DNA of 54,457 nt, taken from assembly GCF_000188255.1 (NCBI RefSeq), contig NZ_GL831081.1:282746-337202 (forward strand), written 5' to 3'. A program made the translations under genes and the position numbers. The stretch comes from Actinobacillus ureae ATCC 25976. GTDB lineage: Bacteria > Pseudomonadota > Gammaproteobacteria > Enterobacterales > Pasteurellaceae. This document shows, in pieces, positions 10,113 through 22,292 of this stretch; the first letter of the stretch is position 1, and each line of letters begins with the position of its first letter. The notes beneath the pieces were generated by a model. That model had not been told where the DNA came from. It made no database searches and was given only the letters and a program-made list of their open reading frames with translations.

Positions 10113-11129
10113 ATGGCTATTTTAGTGACTGGTGGTGCGGGTTATATCGGTTCGCATACGCTCGTTGAATTATTAAATGCAAATCGTGAAATTGTCGTGT
10201 TAGATAATTTATCTAATTCCAGCGAAGTTTCTTTGGAACGTGTAAAACAGATCACAGGAAAAACGGTAACTTTTTATCAAGGCGATATTTTAGACCGTGA
10301 TATTTTACGTAAAATTTTTGCAGAAAATAAAATTGAATCTGTTATCCACTTTGCAGGTTTAAAAGCGGTAGGTGAAAGTGTGCGTGAGCCACTACGTTAC
10401 TATCAAAATAATGTAACGGGGTCTATCGTTTTAGTCGAAGAAATGTTAGCGGCAGGTGTGAATACGATTGTATTCAGTTCATCTGCAACAGTTTACGGTG
10501 ATCCGCAAATTATTCCGATCGTAGAATCTTGTCCGGTTGGTGGTACGACAAATCCATACGGCACATCAAAATATATGGTTGAGCGAGTATTGGAAGATAC
10601 AGTAAAAGCGTTCCCACAATTAAGTGCGGTAGTGTTACGTTATTTCAATCCGGTAGGGGCGCATGAAAGTGGTTTAATCGGTGAAGATCCGAACGGTATC
10701 CCAAATAACTTATTGCCTTATATTAGCCAAGTTGCAGTCGGTAAATTAAAAGAACTTTCAGTATTCGGTAGCGATTATGAAACACACGATGGCACTGGTA
10801 TACGTGACTATATCCACGTGGTAGACCTAGCGTTAGGACATTTAAAAGCGTTGAATAAACACCAAGGCGATGCCGGTTTCCATGTTTATAATTTAGGTAC
10901 AGGAACGGGTTATTCTGTGCTGGATATGGTAAAAGCGTTTGAAACGGCAAATGACATCAAAGTACCTTATAAATTAGTTGATCGCCGTCCAGGGGATATT
11001 GCGGTTTGCTATTCTGAACCGTCTAAAGCGTTAAAAGAATTAGGTTGGAAAACCGAACGTGGTTTAGAGCAAATGATGAAAGATACTTGGAATTGGCAAA
11101 AAAATAACCCGAATGGTTATAAAGGCTAA
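10113..11129 (+). CDS. galE: UDP-glucose 4-epimerase
   Basis: GalE interconverts UDP-glucose and UDP-galactose in the cytoplasm and supplies galactose for lipo-oligosaccharide and other surface glycans. The 338-residue protein has the usual length. It shows the NAD-binding [10 protein letters not shown] motif at residues 7-16, the SDR catalytic Ser region SSSATVYG and Tyr-Lys pair (YGTSK), and the substrate segments YFNPVGAH and [17 protein letters not shown] lies about ten bases before the ATG. It stands next to the exopolysaccharide locus but is transcribed away from it and is undamaged, which fits a separate housekeeping role in lipo-oligosaccharide synthesis. A terminator follows. Confidence 0.97.
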   Translation: MAILVTGGAGYIGSHTLVELLNANREIVVLDNLSNSSEVSLERVKQITGKTVTFYQGDILDRDILRKIFAENKIESVIHFAGLKAVGESVREPLRYYQNNVTGSIVLVEEMLAAGVNTIVFSSSATVYGDPQIIPIVESCPVGGTTNPYGTSKYMVERVLEDTVKAFPQLSAVVLRYFNPVGAHESGLIGEDPNGIPNNLLPYISQVAVGKLKELSVFGSDYETHDGTGIRDYIHVVDLALGHLKALNKHQGDAGFHVYNLGTGTGYSVLDMVKAFETANDIKVPYKLVDRRPGDIAVCYSEPSKALKELGWKTERGLEQMMKDTWNWQKNNPNGYKG

Positions 11130-11148
11130 TTATTTTTAGGAATATGAA

Positions 11149-11178
11149 GGCACAAGCGTTTACGTTTGTGCCTTTTTT
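11149..11178 (+). terminator. Intrinsic terminator after galE
   Basis: GGCACAAGCG-TTTA-CGTTTGTGCC forms a ten-pair stem (with one G-T pair) followed by a run of T. Confidence 0.85.
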
Positions 11179-11265
11179 ATCTTTGAGGTTTTCTGTTATG
11201 ATGCCTGATAATTAAGCTAACACAAGTTGGCGAATTCTCATCTATTTGTAAAAGAAAAGGAAAAA

Positions 11266-12549
11266 ATGACCGCTTCTCATTCAGCCCCTCAGACCTCAAT
11301 TTGGCGACAAATTTTTACCAAAAATATGTTGCTTTGTATTTATACCGGTTTTTGTTCTGGCTTACCTTTATTTGTCCTTATCCAATTAATGCCGGCTTGG
11401 TTTACCTCAGCAAATCTTGATATTAAAACCATCGCCGCCTTTACTTTAACCTCATTGCCCTATACGTGGAAATTCTTGTGGGCAGCATTATTGGATCGCT
11501 ATTTTCCACCGTTTTTAGGTCGCCGCCGCAGTTGGATTTTTCTTTCTCAATTAGGCTTATTGGCAATTCTAGCCAGTTTTGGCTTTTTTGATCCGGTAGC
11601 GGATATCGGTATTATTACCGTGCTTTCAGTAATTTTAGCCTTTCTGTCTGCCACTCAAGATATTGTGGTGGACGCTTACCGTCGAGAAATTTTATCGGAC
11701 AATGAATTGGGCTTAGGCAATTCCATTCATGTGAACGCTTATCGTATCGCCGGTCTAATACCGGGCGGTTTATCGCTTTTCTTGGCGGATCATTATCCAT
11801 GGCAAACGGTATTTCTTATTACCGCCGCCTTTATGTTGCCTTGCCTATTGGTAACGCTCTTTGCAGATGAGCCGCAAAGTAAACCGATTGACCGTAGTAA
11901 ACCGTTTTATACGGCGTTTGTCGATCCGTTCAAAGAGTTTTTCACCCGTAAAGGCGTGGCAGGAGCGATTGGGCTGATTCTATTTATTTTCCTATATAAA
12001 TTAGGCGATTCCCTTGCAACTACGCTACAAACCAAATTTATTTTGGATATGGGTTTTACTAAATCGCACATTGCCGGCATTGTGAAAATAACTTCACTTT
12101 GGTGCAGCATTGGCGGCGGTATTATTGGTGGCGTGGCAATGTTGAAATTGGGCGTTAACCGAGCCTTATGGCTGTTCGGATTTGTACAATTAATTACTAT
12201 TTTAGGCTTCGCTTACCTTGCCAGTTTTGAGCATTTCCCTACCGAAAGCATTGGAGCTGCCGAGCTTTGGAAATTAGGCTTAGTGATGGCAGGTGAATAT
12301 CTGGGCGTGGGTTTAGGCACAGCGGCTTTCGTTGCCTTTATGGCTCGTGAAACTAATCCCGCTTACACTGCAATGCAGCTCGCCATTTTCACCAGCCTTG
12401 CTGCCCTACCAAGCAAAATGTTAGGGGCATACACAGGGCATTTAGTGGAAATGATGGGCTATTACCAATTCTTCTGGCTCTGTTTCTTTATTGGTATTCC
12501 GGGAATGCTAATGTTGTTTAAGGTTGCTCCTTGGGGACAAGCTGAATAG
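11266..12549 (+). CDS. ampG: AmpG-family muropeptide permease (MFS)
   Basis: AmpG imports anhydro-muropeptides from the periplasm for peptidoglycan recycling. The 427-residue protein has about twelve hydrophobic segments and the AmpG-like N-terminus IYTGFCSGLPLFVLIQLMPAW, followed by TLTSLPYTWKFLWAALLDRY with a charged loop FLGRRRSW between helices. The open frame extends upstream to a TTG at 11227, but the ATG at 11266 has AAAAGGAAAAA before it and starts a normal N-terminus, so I use it. It is shorter than E. coli AmpG (491 residues), as is common in this family. The gene is monocistronic between two terminators. A different MFS substrate is possible but less likely. Confidence 0.85.
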   Translation: MTASHSAPQTSIWRQIFTKNMLLCIYTGFCSGLPLFVLIQLMPAWFTSANLDIKTIAAFTLTSLPYTWKFLWAALLDRYFPPFLGRRRSWIFLSQLGLLAILASFGFFDPVADIGIITVLSVILAFLSATQDIVVDAYRREILSDNELGLGNSIHVNAYRIAGLIPGGLSLFLADHYPWQTVFLITAAFMLPCLLVTLFADEPQSKPIDRSKPFYTAFVDPFKEFFTRKGVAGAIGLILFIFLYKLGDSLATTLQTKFILDMGFTKSHIAGIVKITSLWCSIGGGIIGGVAMLKLGVNRALWLFGFVQLITILGFAYLASFEHFPTESIGAAELWKLGLVMAGEYLGVGLGTAAFVAFMARETNPAYTAMQLAIFTSLAALPSKMLGAYTGHLVEMMGYYQFFWLCFFIGIPGMLMLFKVAPWGQAE

Positions 12550-12592
12550 CTATTCATAAAAATAAGATTTTTTATTAAATATCCGACCACTT

Positions 12593-12636
12593 ATAACCGA
12601 TTGAATTACCTAGTAATTTAGTCGGTTATTTTTTAT
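12593..12636 (+). terminator. Terminator after ampG
   Basis: ATAACCGA (12593-12600) pairs with TCGGTTAT (12622-12629), with an inner AATTAC/GTAATT stem, and is followed by a T-rich tract. Confidence 0.75.
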
Positions 12637-12674
12637 TTATCCTAAAATTTACCCTCACCTAAAACTAAATGATA

Positions 12675-12703
12675 TTGACTTTTATTTATAATAAAAATAT
12701 GTT
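12675..12703 (+). promoter_or_regulatory. Candidate promoter of the fhu operon
   Basis: TTGACT at 12675-12680 and TATGTT at 12698-12703 have a 17-base spacer. A short palindrome TAGAT-TTTT-ATCTA lies downstream at 12721-12734. The region is AT-rich, but I cannot align a convincing Fur box to it, although iron control would be expected. Confidence 0.4.
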
Positions 12704-12757
12704 TAGCATCGTTTTCATAATAGATTTTTATCTACTCATTTTCATTTTGATTGATTT

Positions 12758-12779
12758 GGTGGGGTAATCCCACCTTTTT
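12758..12779 (+). promoter_or_regulatory. Terminator-like hairpin in the fhu leader
   Basis: GGTGGG-GTAAT-CCCACC followed by five T residues, directly before the first ATG of fhuC. It looks like an intrinsic terminator placed inside the leader, so it could act as an attenuator or hide the ribosome-binding region. Confidence 0.5.
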
Positions 12780-12800
12780 ATGCTCTTAAAACACAACACT

Positions 12801-13568
12801 ATGATTCAAATAAATTCCATTAGCTACTCTGTTGAACAAAACCGTAAACTGCTAAGCAATATTTCCCTCAATTTAAGCAAGGGGCGTTTATATGGCGTAA
12901 TAGGCCATAACGGCTCGGGTAAATCAACGTTAATGCGTTTACTAAGCGGAGATATAACGCCTACCAGCGGTTCAATTTTAGTCGATGGATTACCACTTCA
13001 TCAGCTTTCTACCAAAGCAGCGGCAAAACATATTGCCTATTTACCACAACGTTTACCTGAAGCGGCAGATTTCTTAGTGCAGGAACTGGTTGCTTTAGGG
13101 CGATTTCCATATCAAAAATGGCTACAAAAACCAACAGAATTTGATGTTCAAATTGTTGAGCAAGCAATGGAAAGCACCTCCGTTACTCAGTTTGCTAAAC
13201 AGCCTGTAAATAGTCTATCAGGCGGAGAAAAACAACGAGTTTGGCTTGCTATGTGCTTAGCCCAACAAACACCCTATTTACTGCTAGATGAGCCATTGGC
13301 TGCCCTTGATATTGTTTATCAAGTTGAAGTAATGCAGCTTATTCGCAAGCTAGTGAATGAACAAGGTCTAACTGTCATTATCATTATTCACGATATTAAT
13401 CTTGCCTCCCAATTTTGTGATGAAATTATTGCGTTAAAGCAAGGCGAACTCTGTATTCAAGGTTCTGTTGATGAAATTATGCAAGAACAGAAATTACTTG
13501 AGATCTTCGGGCTAAAACTGCACTTGTTTAACCACCCTGCAGGCTTACATAAAGTGGCGGTATTATGA
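12801..13568 (+). CDS. fhuC: Ferric hydroxamate ABC transporter ATPase
   Basis: FhuC is the cytoplasmic ATPase driving uptake of ferrichrome-type siderophores through FhuB. It shows Walker A GHNGSGKST, the Q-loop YLPQRLPE, signature LSGGEKQR, Walker B YLLLDEP and the H-loop HDINLA, all in normal order within 255 residues. Two in-frame ATG codons exist, 12780 and 12801. The first directly abuts the T-run of a leader hairpin, and neither has a clear Shine-Dalgarno; I prefer 12801 because the protein then starts at the first beta strand as in relatives. The stop overlaps the start of fhuD, so the two are translationally coupled. Confidence 0.93.
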   Translation: MIQINSISYSVEQNRKLLSNISLNLSKGRLYGVIGHNGSGKSTLMRLLSGDITPTSGSILVDGLPLHQLSTKAAAKHIAYLPQRLPEAADFLVQELVALGRFPYQKWLQKPTEFDVQIVEQAMESTSVTQFAKQPVNSLSGGEKQRVWLAMCLAQQTPYLLLDEPLAALDIVYQVEVMQLIRKLVNEQGLTVIIIIHDINLASQFCDEIIALKQGELCIQGSVDEIMQEQKLLEIFGLKLHLFNHPAGLHKVAVL

Positions 13569-14446
13569 TGTTTAGGCAATACAAGCGGTTCATTTTTCTC
13601 TTTATTTTGCAAATTTCTACCGCATTTGCTCAACCTAATATTTTTACACCAGATTGGTCTATTGCCTCTGCCCTTACTGAAATGGGAAATCCGCCCATTG
13701 CGATGGGGGATAAGCGAATTTATCCGCTATGGTCGCACCGCCCTATTCAGCCTAATAGCGTGTTAGATATTGGAGCGCGTTATCAGCCTAATCGCGAATT
13801 ATTAGCACAGCTTCCTGTTGAATTGGTGCTATCAAACTTTTTCTACGCTCACTTGGCTTCTGTTTACCCGAAAGAAATTCCACAAATAGACGTGCTATTT
13901 GATGGTGGCAATACTGAACCTCAGCAACATTGGCATACTTACCAAAAAGCCACTCGTATGATTGGAACAGAGATTAAAAACCCTAATGCGGCAGAAGCAT
14001 ATTTAACGAAAACTGAACAAACATTGGCTCAATGGGGGAAAGAAATCCTTAACAGTAATCCAGATATTGATTACTACTCTGTTGTTCAATTTGGCTCTCC
14101 GAGAGAGTTACGCATATATGCGTCTAATTCAATGTTCCGTGTAGCCTTTGATTTGATGGGCTTAAAACAAGCTGATTTAGGTGTGGGAGATCGCTGGGGA
14201 AATAAACTTATTCCTGTGAGTGATTTAGCTAAATTACCCGAACGCACCTGTTTAATTGTCATCTCACCTTTTTCTAAAATGACGCAAGCAGATTTAGAAA
14301 ATAGCTACATTTGGCAACGTTTAGGATTTGGTAAAAACCGTTGTATGAAAGTATTACCGCCTGTTTGGCTCTTTGGTGGGGCTGATTCCATCTCGCACTT
14401 TGCTGAGTTTTTACACAATGCAATGACACAAGGAGAAAAAGAGTAA
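13565..14446 (+). CDS. fhuD: Periplasmic ferric hydroxamate-binding protein
   Basis: FhuD carries the iron-siderophore across the periplasm to FhuB. The 293-residue protein has a signal peptide (RFIFLFILQISTAFA, cleavage before QPNIF) and the class III binding-protein pattern: an early segment DWSIASALTEMGNPPIAMGD, VLDIGARYQPNRELLAQL, a long central helix, and a C-terminal lobe. The ATG overlaps the fhuC stop, and the last codon overlaps the fhuB start, consistent with one transcript. It lacks an obvious lipobox and is therefore expected to be soluble in the periplasm. Confidence 0.92.
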   Translation: MMFRQYKRFIFLFILQISTAFAQPNIFTPDWSIASALTEMGNPPIAMGDKRIYPLWSHRPIQPNSVLDIGARYQPNRELLAQLPVELVLSNFFYAHLASVYPKEIPQIDVLFDGGNTEPQQHWHTYQKATRMIGTEIKNPNAAEAYLTKTEQTLAQWGKEILNSNPDIDYYSVVQFGSPRELRIYASNSMFRVAFDLMGLKQADLGVGDRWGNKLIPVSDLAKLPERTCLIVISPFSKMTQADLENSYIWQRLGFGKNRCMKVLPPVWLFGGADSISHFAEFLHNAMTQGEKE

Positions 14447-16395
14447 TGAAATCATCATTCTTATTGATTGGCTGTATTCTTTTATCCTTAGTAACAGCTG
14501 TTATCCGTTTAAATATGGTCTGGGAGTGGGAGTGGCAGTTACTACTCATAAATGTTGATTTATTGCCGATTAATCAAGCTGCGGTAAAAGCAGCTCTTTT
14601 ACCTGAAATGACAACGTCATTTTTAGCAGGCGGTTTATTGGCTATAGCCAGCAGTGGCTTACAACATATTGTCAGAAATAATTTAGCGTCAGATAGCACA
14701 CTTGCCGTCAGTAGCGGGGCTCAACTTGCATTGATGATTGCGGTTATCTTTTTCCCAGCCGCCGAGCTTTTTTCTAGTTTCTGGATTGCGTTACTTGGCT
14801 CTTTAGCTGCTATCATACTGGTTTTATTTATTGCTAAAGCCTCTAAGCTCAATCCCCTTACCCTTATTTTAGGGGGATTGATTGTTAATATTTTGTTTGG
14901 AGCTATTGCCTCTTTACTGACCCTTTTCTACTTTGATTTTTTATTTGGCGTGATGGTTTGGGGAAGTGGCTCACTTTTACAAGATGGTTGGGCAACTTCT
15001 ATTACCTTAGCGATAACGGTAGTAGTTGCATTTTTTATCTTTGTCTTACTCTCTCGTCCACTCACAATTTTAAGTTTAGATGATGAACAAGCTCGCCGCT
15101 TAGGCGCGCCTGTTAATTTACTACGCTACTTAGTTATTTTTGTTTGTGCCGCCATTACAGCATTGGTTGTAAGCAAAATAGGTGTGATTGGCTTTATTGG
15201 ATTTGCAGGTGCAAGTTTGGCTCATTTTGCCAAAATACGACATTTATTACTTCGCCTCTTGATTGCTTTTCTAGCGGGCGGATTTTTACTCTTTTTTACC
15301 AATAATCTCATCGGCATTGTTAGCAGAATTTACGACACTCTACTACCTGTTGGTGCATTTACCGCAACACTAGGCGCACCATTATTAATTTTCTTGGTAT
15401 TACGCCAACGTAAAGCACAATTTGAAGCAAGCAATACAGCATACTTCCCCGTTAAACGCCTCAATTCGTGGAAACTGCCAATATTGTTGTTATGCGCTGG
15501 AGTTATCCTATTTTGTCTATTACAAATCATTGCTCCAACAATGAATGGCTGGGCTATTAGCATTGATGAAAACCTGATGAGTTCCTACCGCTTGCCTCGT
15601 AGTCTAAGTGCGATAGCAACAGGGGCAATGCTTGCGGTAAGTGGTAGCCTATTACAAATCTTAACGAGAAACCCAATGGCAAGCCCTGAAGTATTAGGTG
15701 TGAGTTCAGGGGCAACTATTGCTGCAATACTGTCATTCTTACTTTTCCCAACATTATCTAGCATTGGCTTCTTGTTATTTGGTGTATTAGGGAGTTTGAC
15801 TGTTCTCGCTCTTATTATGTGGCTCTCTCGTAAATTACAACCATCAGCGTTAATGATTACAGGTGTTGCTATTGGAGCTTTAGTCAGTGGCTTAATGGCT
15901 ATTATTCAACTAAGCGGCAGCCCTCGTTTAACGGCAGTTATTAGTTGGCTGTCTGGCTCAACCTATTACGCTAATCCGAATACAGTTTGGATTTTATTAT
16001 CTGTTGCAATCCTACTTATCAGTGCCACTTTACTGTTTATCAAACCTTTACGTTTGATCTCACTTGGCGAGACCGTTTCTTACCATTTAGGGTTAGAGGT
16101 TAAAAAAGTACAAATGATTGTATTACTTTTAATTGCCCTAATGAGTGCCGCCTCTACACTTGCGGTAGGGCCAATGAGCTTCATTGGGCTAATGACCCCT
16201 CATTTAGCTAAAAATTTAGGTGCAATTACACCGGAGAAACAGATCCCTATATCGGCATTATTAGGGGCAATGCTAATGCTCATTGCCGATTGGCTCGGGC
16301 GTTATCTAATTTTCCCTTATGAGATTGGGGCAGGCATTATTGCCTCTATTCTCGGGGGTATCTATTTCTTACTGTTACTCAAACAACATAAATAA
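14446..16395 (+). CDS. fhuB: Ferric hydroxamate permease, double-length
   Basis: FhuB is the inner-membrane channel of the transporter. At 649 residues it contains two FecCD-type halves in tandem (about 1-320 and 330-649), each with a conserved permease loop: ASDSTLAVSSGAQLAL in the first and MASPEVLGVSSGATIAAI in the second. Later segments IGFIGFAGASLAHFAK and MSFIGLMTPHLAKNLG are the matching FhuC-contact regions of the two halves. This fused arrangement separates FhuB from the homodimeric BtuC/FecCD-type permeases. It begins at the last base of fhuD. Confidence 0.95.
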   Translation: MKSSFLLIGCILLSLVTAVIRLNMVWEWEWQLLLINVDLLPINQAAVKAALLPEMTTSFLAGGLLAIASSGLQHIVRNNLASDSTLAVSSGAQLALMIAVIFFPAAELFSSFWIALLGSLAAIILVLFIAKASKLNPLTLILGGLIVNILFGAIASLLTLFYFDFLFGVMVWGSGSLLQDGWATSITLAITVVVAFFIFVLLSRPLTILSLDDEQARRLGAPVNLLRYLVIFVCAAITALVVSKIGVIGFIGFAGASLAHFAKIRHLLLRLLIAFLAGGFLLFFTNNLIGIVSRIYDTLLPVGAFTATLGAPLLIFLVLRQRKAQFEASNTAYFPVKRLNSWKLPILLLCAGVILFCLLQIIAPTMNGWAISIDENLMSSYRLPRSLSAIATGAMLAVSGSLLQILTRNPMASPEVLGVSSGATIAAILSFLLFPTLSSIGFLLFGVLGSLTVLALIMWLSRKLQPSALMITGVAIGALVSGLMAIIQLSGSPRLTAVISWLSGSTYYANPNTVWILLSVAILLISATLLFIKPLRLISLGETVSYHLGLEVKKVQMIVLLLIALMSAASTLAVGPMSFIGLMTPHLAKNLGAITPEKQIPISALLGAMLMLIADWLGRYLIFPYEIGAGIIASILGGIYFLLLLKQHK

Positions 16396-16422
16396 TTTTT
16401 TATTCATTACTTAGGAGAAATT

Positions 16423-19316
<2,894 letters not shown>

Positions 19317-19327
19317 TATAAATATAT

Positions 19328-19381
19328 AAGCGGTCATTTTGGGTAAATATTTTGCAATATTTCATTTAAAAATGACCGCTT
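19328..19381. terminator. Inverted uptake-signal pair between adk and a convergent lipoprotein gene
   Basis: AAGCGGTCATTTT at 19328-19340 is repeated in inverse as AAAATGACCGCTT at 19369-19381. The 13-base arms form a hairpin with T-rich flanks and can stop transcription from both sides. Confidence 0.8.
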
Positions 19382-19391
19382 GTTTATTTTA

Positions 19392-19655
19392 TTACTCAGA
19401 ATGGTAACGAGAAATAATTTGTTTTGCGCCACCGTTACCGACACAAGCTTCATTTAGCGGTGAAGTTGAATAACTTCCATCTACACAAATTGCCGTGACA
19501 TTAGTAGGTAAAGCTTGTTGAGGAGAATGTGGATTACGAATAGGTGTGTATTCCGTTTTGGTTGAAGGTTCTTTAACGATTTGAACCGGTTGATTTGAGC
19601 TACAAGCAGTAATCGTTACAGCAAGAGCCAATAAAGAAAATAAATGCGCTTTCAT
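19392..19655 (-). CDS. Small lipoprotein, DUF3761-like
   Basis: An 87-residue protein with a lipoprotein signal (MKAHLFSLLALAVTITAC, lipobox TITAC). The C-terminal part CVDGSYSTSPLNEACVGNGG has two cysteines and a glycine-rich end that resemble the DUF3761 family, whose function is not known. It lies between the adk terminator and the mdh terminator, convergent with adk, so it appears to be its own transcription unit. The family match is from memory and moderate. Confidence 0.65.
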   Translation of the reverse strand: MKAHLFSLLALAVTITACSSNQPVQIVKEPSTKTEYTPIRNPHSPQQALPTNVTAICVDGSYSTSPLNEACVGNGGAKQIISRYHSE

Positions 19656-19717
19656 ACATAAATCCTTGTATATTTATAGACGACAATTAATGCTTGTTGC
19701 CGTGCTTGAGTTTATAA

Positions 19718-19744
19718 AAAAGGGTTGAATTGCTCAACCCTTTT
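19718..19744 (-). terminator. Terminator after mdh
   Basis: AAAAGGGTTGA pairs with TCAACCCTTTT around a five-base loop; on the minus strand it is followed by T residues just downstream of mdh. Confidence 0.8.
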
Positions 19745-19756
19745 ATAAATTTCAAG

Positions 19757-20710
19757 TTATGAATTTACAAAACTTTTCCCTAATTCAATATCTGCTTTAA
19801 GAATTGGTTTAATTTCGTCTAATTTTGTTTGTTCATATTCACTTAATTTACCGATTGGCAGAATTTCTTCTACACCGGTTAAACCGAATCTTACCGGATG
19901 TGCAAAGAATTCCGGATAATCTGAACCTTCTTTACTCTCTACATAAGCGTAGCGTACACAATCTTCACCTAATAACGCTTTGAAAATCGCTATGGCAAAA
20001 CGAGCACCGGATTCTGCCATTGAAAGTGTCGCAGATCCGCCACCGGCTTTTGCTTCCACCACTTCAGTACCGGCGTTTTGAATACGATAAGTTAAAGATT
20101 CAATTTCTTCTTGGTTGAATGAAACCGGACGCCCTTCTGCAAGTGCTTGAGAAAGTAATGGTAGAATCGTTGGGCCTGAGTGACCGCCGATAACAGGCAC
20201 TTTAACCGTTTCGACATTCTTGTCTTTCAATTCAGACATAAATGTTTTTGCACGCACTACATCAAGCGTGGTTACACCGAATAATTTACGTTTGTCGTAT
20301 ACACCTGCTTTACGTAATACTTCAGCAACAATCGGAACCAATGTATTCACTGGATTCGTTACAATACCGATACAAGCGTTCGGACAAACCTCAGCGACTG
20401 TTTCAACTAAGTTTTTAATGATACCCGCATTGATATTGAAGAGATCCGCACGAGTCATACCCGGTTTACGTGTGACACCTGCAGTTAATAGGACAAGATT
20501 AGCGTCTTTAAGTGCTTCACTCGGATCTTCACCTGAATAGCCGACAGCATTTACCGATGTTGGAATGTGACTGATATCTACCGCAATACCTGGAGTGACC
20601 GGCGAAATGTCATATAACGCAAGATCCGTTCCGGCAGGTAAACGAAGTTTTAGCAAGAGAGCAAGAGTTTGCCCAATCCCACCTGCAGCGCCTAAAAGTG
20701 CAACTTTCAT
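19757..20710 (-). CDS. mdh: Malate dehydrogenase
   Basis: NAD-dependent oxidation of malate to oxaloacetate in the cytoplasm. The 317-residue protein shows the NAD-binding [14 protein letters not shown], the substrate loop [16 protein letters not shown] with both arginines, [13 protein letters not shown], and the catalytic histidine region [12 protein letters not shown]. The start at 20710 has GGAGTTGTTT before it. It is divergent from argR, an arrangement shared with E. coli, so the shared intergenic region probably carries control sites for both. Confidence 0.97.
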   Translation of the reverse strand: MKVALLGAAGGIGQTLALLLKLRLPAGTDLALYDISPVTPGIAVDISHIPTSVNAVGYSGEDPSEALKDANLVLLTAGVTRKPGMTRADLFNINAGIIKNLVETVAEVCPNACIGIVTNPVNTLVPIVAEVLRKAGVYDKRKLFGVTTLDVVRAKTFMSELKDKNVETVKVPVIGGHSGPTILPLLSQALAEGRPVSFNQEEIESLTYRIQNAGTEVVEAKAGGGSATLSMAESGARFAIAIFKALLGEDCVRYAYVESKEGSDYPEFFAHPVRFGLTGVEEILPIGKLSEYEQTKLDEIKPILKADIELGKSFVNS

Positions 20711-20863
20711 AAACAACTCCTAATCAATAATGGTTATAAAATAAAACTAGGCTAAGTTTAACAAACATTTGTTAAGATTGATGCTAAATAAAACGAATCT
20801 CTGGAAAAAATTTTTCTAATGTTTGATTTAGATTGATTTTTTGGTACTTATAAGCAAAAATTA

Positions 20864-20880
20864 TGCTTCTAATCGAAGCA
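20864..20880 (+). promoter_or_regulatory. Hairpin in the argR leader
   Basis: TGCTTC-TAATC-GAAGCA is a perfect six-base inverted repeat, within a wider pair TTATGC/GCATAA, just before the argR ribosome-binding site. It does not match the ARG box well. It could be a leader hairpin. Confidence 0.35.
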
Positions 20881-20901
20881 ATATTGCATAAGGGAGATGA
20901 G

Positions 20902-21363
20902 ATGGAAAAGCTTGATAATTTATCAGAAGCATTTAAAGCATTGCTAAAACAAGAGAAATTCGGTTCTCAGGGTGAGATAATTAATGCGTTGCAAGAGTTA
21001 GGTTTTGAAAATATCAATCAGTCTAAAGTGTCTCGTATGCTTTCCAAATTTGGTGCGGTAAGAACGCGTAATACAAAAATGGAAATGGTCTATCAATTAC
21101 CTGCCGAATTAGGCGTGCCGACAACCTCCAGCCCTTTAAAGAATTTAGTCGTTGATATTGATTATAACGATGTGCTAATTGTCGTAAAAACCAGCCCAGG
21201 TGCGGCTCAATTAATTGCTCGTTTATTGGACTCAATGGGAAAAGGCGAAGGTATTTTAGGTACAATCGCCGGTGATGATACGATTTTTATCACCCCAACA
21301 CGCTCAACAGCAATGGAAGATCTAATCCAAAATATTACCGAATTATTTGAGTCATCACTCTAA
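20902..21363 (+). CDS. argR: Arginine repressor
   Basis: ArgR is the hexameric arginine-sensing repressor of arginine biosynthesis. The 153-residue protein has the N-terminal winged helix with [19 protein letters not shown] (recognition region) and the C-terminal oligomerisation and arginine-binding part ending in [12 protein letters not shown]. The ATG at 20902 has AGGGAGA seven bases upstream, while an upstream in-frame ATG at 20863 lacks one. Its stop codon overlaps the start of the next gene (TAATG). Confidence 0.96.
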   Translation: MEKLDNLSEAFKALLKQEKFGSQGEIINALQELGFENINQSKVSRMLSKFGAVRTRNTKMEMVYQLPAELGVPTTSSPLKNLVVDIDYNDVLIVVKTSPGAAQLIARLLDSMGKGEGILGTIAGDDTIFITPTRSTAMEDLIQNITELFESSL

Positions 21364-22256
21364 TGAAAATTTTAATTACTGGCGGAACGGGTTTTATCGG
21401 GCGGCATTTAGTTGAGGCGTTATTGGAGGAAGGTCATGCATTGACGCTGGTTACCCACCAATCGAATCCAAAGATTACATTTACTCAAGCGGTCGAATTT
21501 TGCCAAAATCTTGCAAGTTTAGAGAGTTTAGACGGATTCGATGCAGTAATTAATCTTGCTGGAGAGCCGATTTTTAATCGAGCTTGGACGCCTGAACAAA
21601 AGCAAAGACTTTCAGAGAGCCGTCTACAAACTACTTCTTTATTAGCCCAGTTAATTCAAGCAAGCCGAACGCCACCGCATACCTTTATTTCAGGTTCGGC
21701 AACCGGTTATTACGGCAATGTTCGTTCTGACTCCTTAATGGATGAATCTGCAGCTTGTGATACAAATTTTAGTGCAGAGCTTTGCCGACAGTGGGAAGCG
21801 GCAGCACTAACTGTCGAAAGTCCAAGAACACGAGTATGCTTAATTAGAACTGGCATAGTGCTTGCCCCGCAAGGTGGTGTGCTATTAAAGATGTTGCCGT
21901 TATATCGATTGAATTTAGCCGGTAAACTTGGCTCGGGGCAGCAGCATTGGGCGTGGATTGCTTTGGAAGATCACATACAAGCGGTCTTATTTTTATTGAA
22001 AAATGCAAATTGCCGAGGCGCATTTAATCTCGTTGCACCTCATCCGGTTACGAATGCAGAATTTAATGTTCGTTTAGCTGCTTATTTGAAACGTTGTGCG
22101 TGGTTTGCCGTGCCGGCTTTTATATTGAAACTGGTTTTAGGCGAGCGTTCGCAATTATTATTAGATAATCAACCACTTACCCCCGCTAAATTATTGGTAA
22201 ATGGTTTTAGATTTCGACTGCTCGATTTAGATTTTAAACAGATCTTTGAGCAATAA
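21363..22256 (+). CDS. yfcH: TIGR01777-family NAD(P)-dependent epimerase-like protein (YfcH)
   Basis: An extended short-chain dehydrogenase-type protein of unknown physiological role. The 297 residues include the nucleotide-binding ITGGTGFIGRHLVEALL, INLAGEPIFNRAWTPEQK (characteristic of the family) and SGSATGYYG, and a C-terminal family segment PAFILKLVLGERSQLLL. It is translationally coupled to argR. Two uptake-signal copies lie inside it, at about 21487 and at 21977. The strand ends in a strong terminator shared with the convergent degP. Confidence 0.85.
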   Translation: MKILITGGTGFIGRHLVEALLEEGHALTLVTHQSNPKITFTQAVEFCQNLASLESLDGFDAVINLAGEPIFNRAWTPEQKQRLSESRLQTTSLLAQLIQASRTPPHTFISGSATGYYGNVRSDSLMDESAACDTNFSAELCRQWEAAALTVESPRTRVCLIRTGIVLAPQGGVLLKMLPLYRLNLAGKLGSGQQHWAWIALEDHIQAVLFLLKNANCRGAFNLVAPHPVTNAEFNVRLAAYLKRCAWFAVPAFILKLVLGERSQLLLDNQPLTPAKLLVNGFRFRLLDLDFKQIFEQ

Positions 22257-22284
22257 AAAATCCCACCGACTGGTGGGATTTTTT
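22255..22284. terminator. Bidirectional terminator between yfcH and degP
   Basis: AAAAAATCCCACC-GACT-GGTGGGATTTTTT is a perfect 13-base stem with T runs on both strands. Confidence 0.93.
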
Positions 22285-22292
22285 ATGCCTTA

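Noticed and set aside
12701-12760. Fur box in the fhu promoter
   Set aside because: Only the general AT-rich character fits; no 19-base match better than about half could be aligned.
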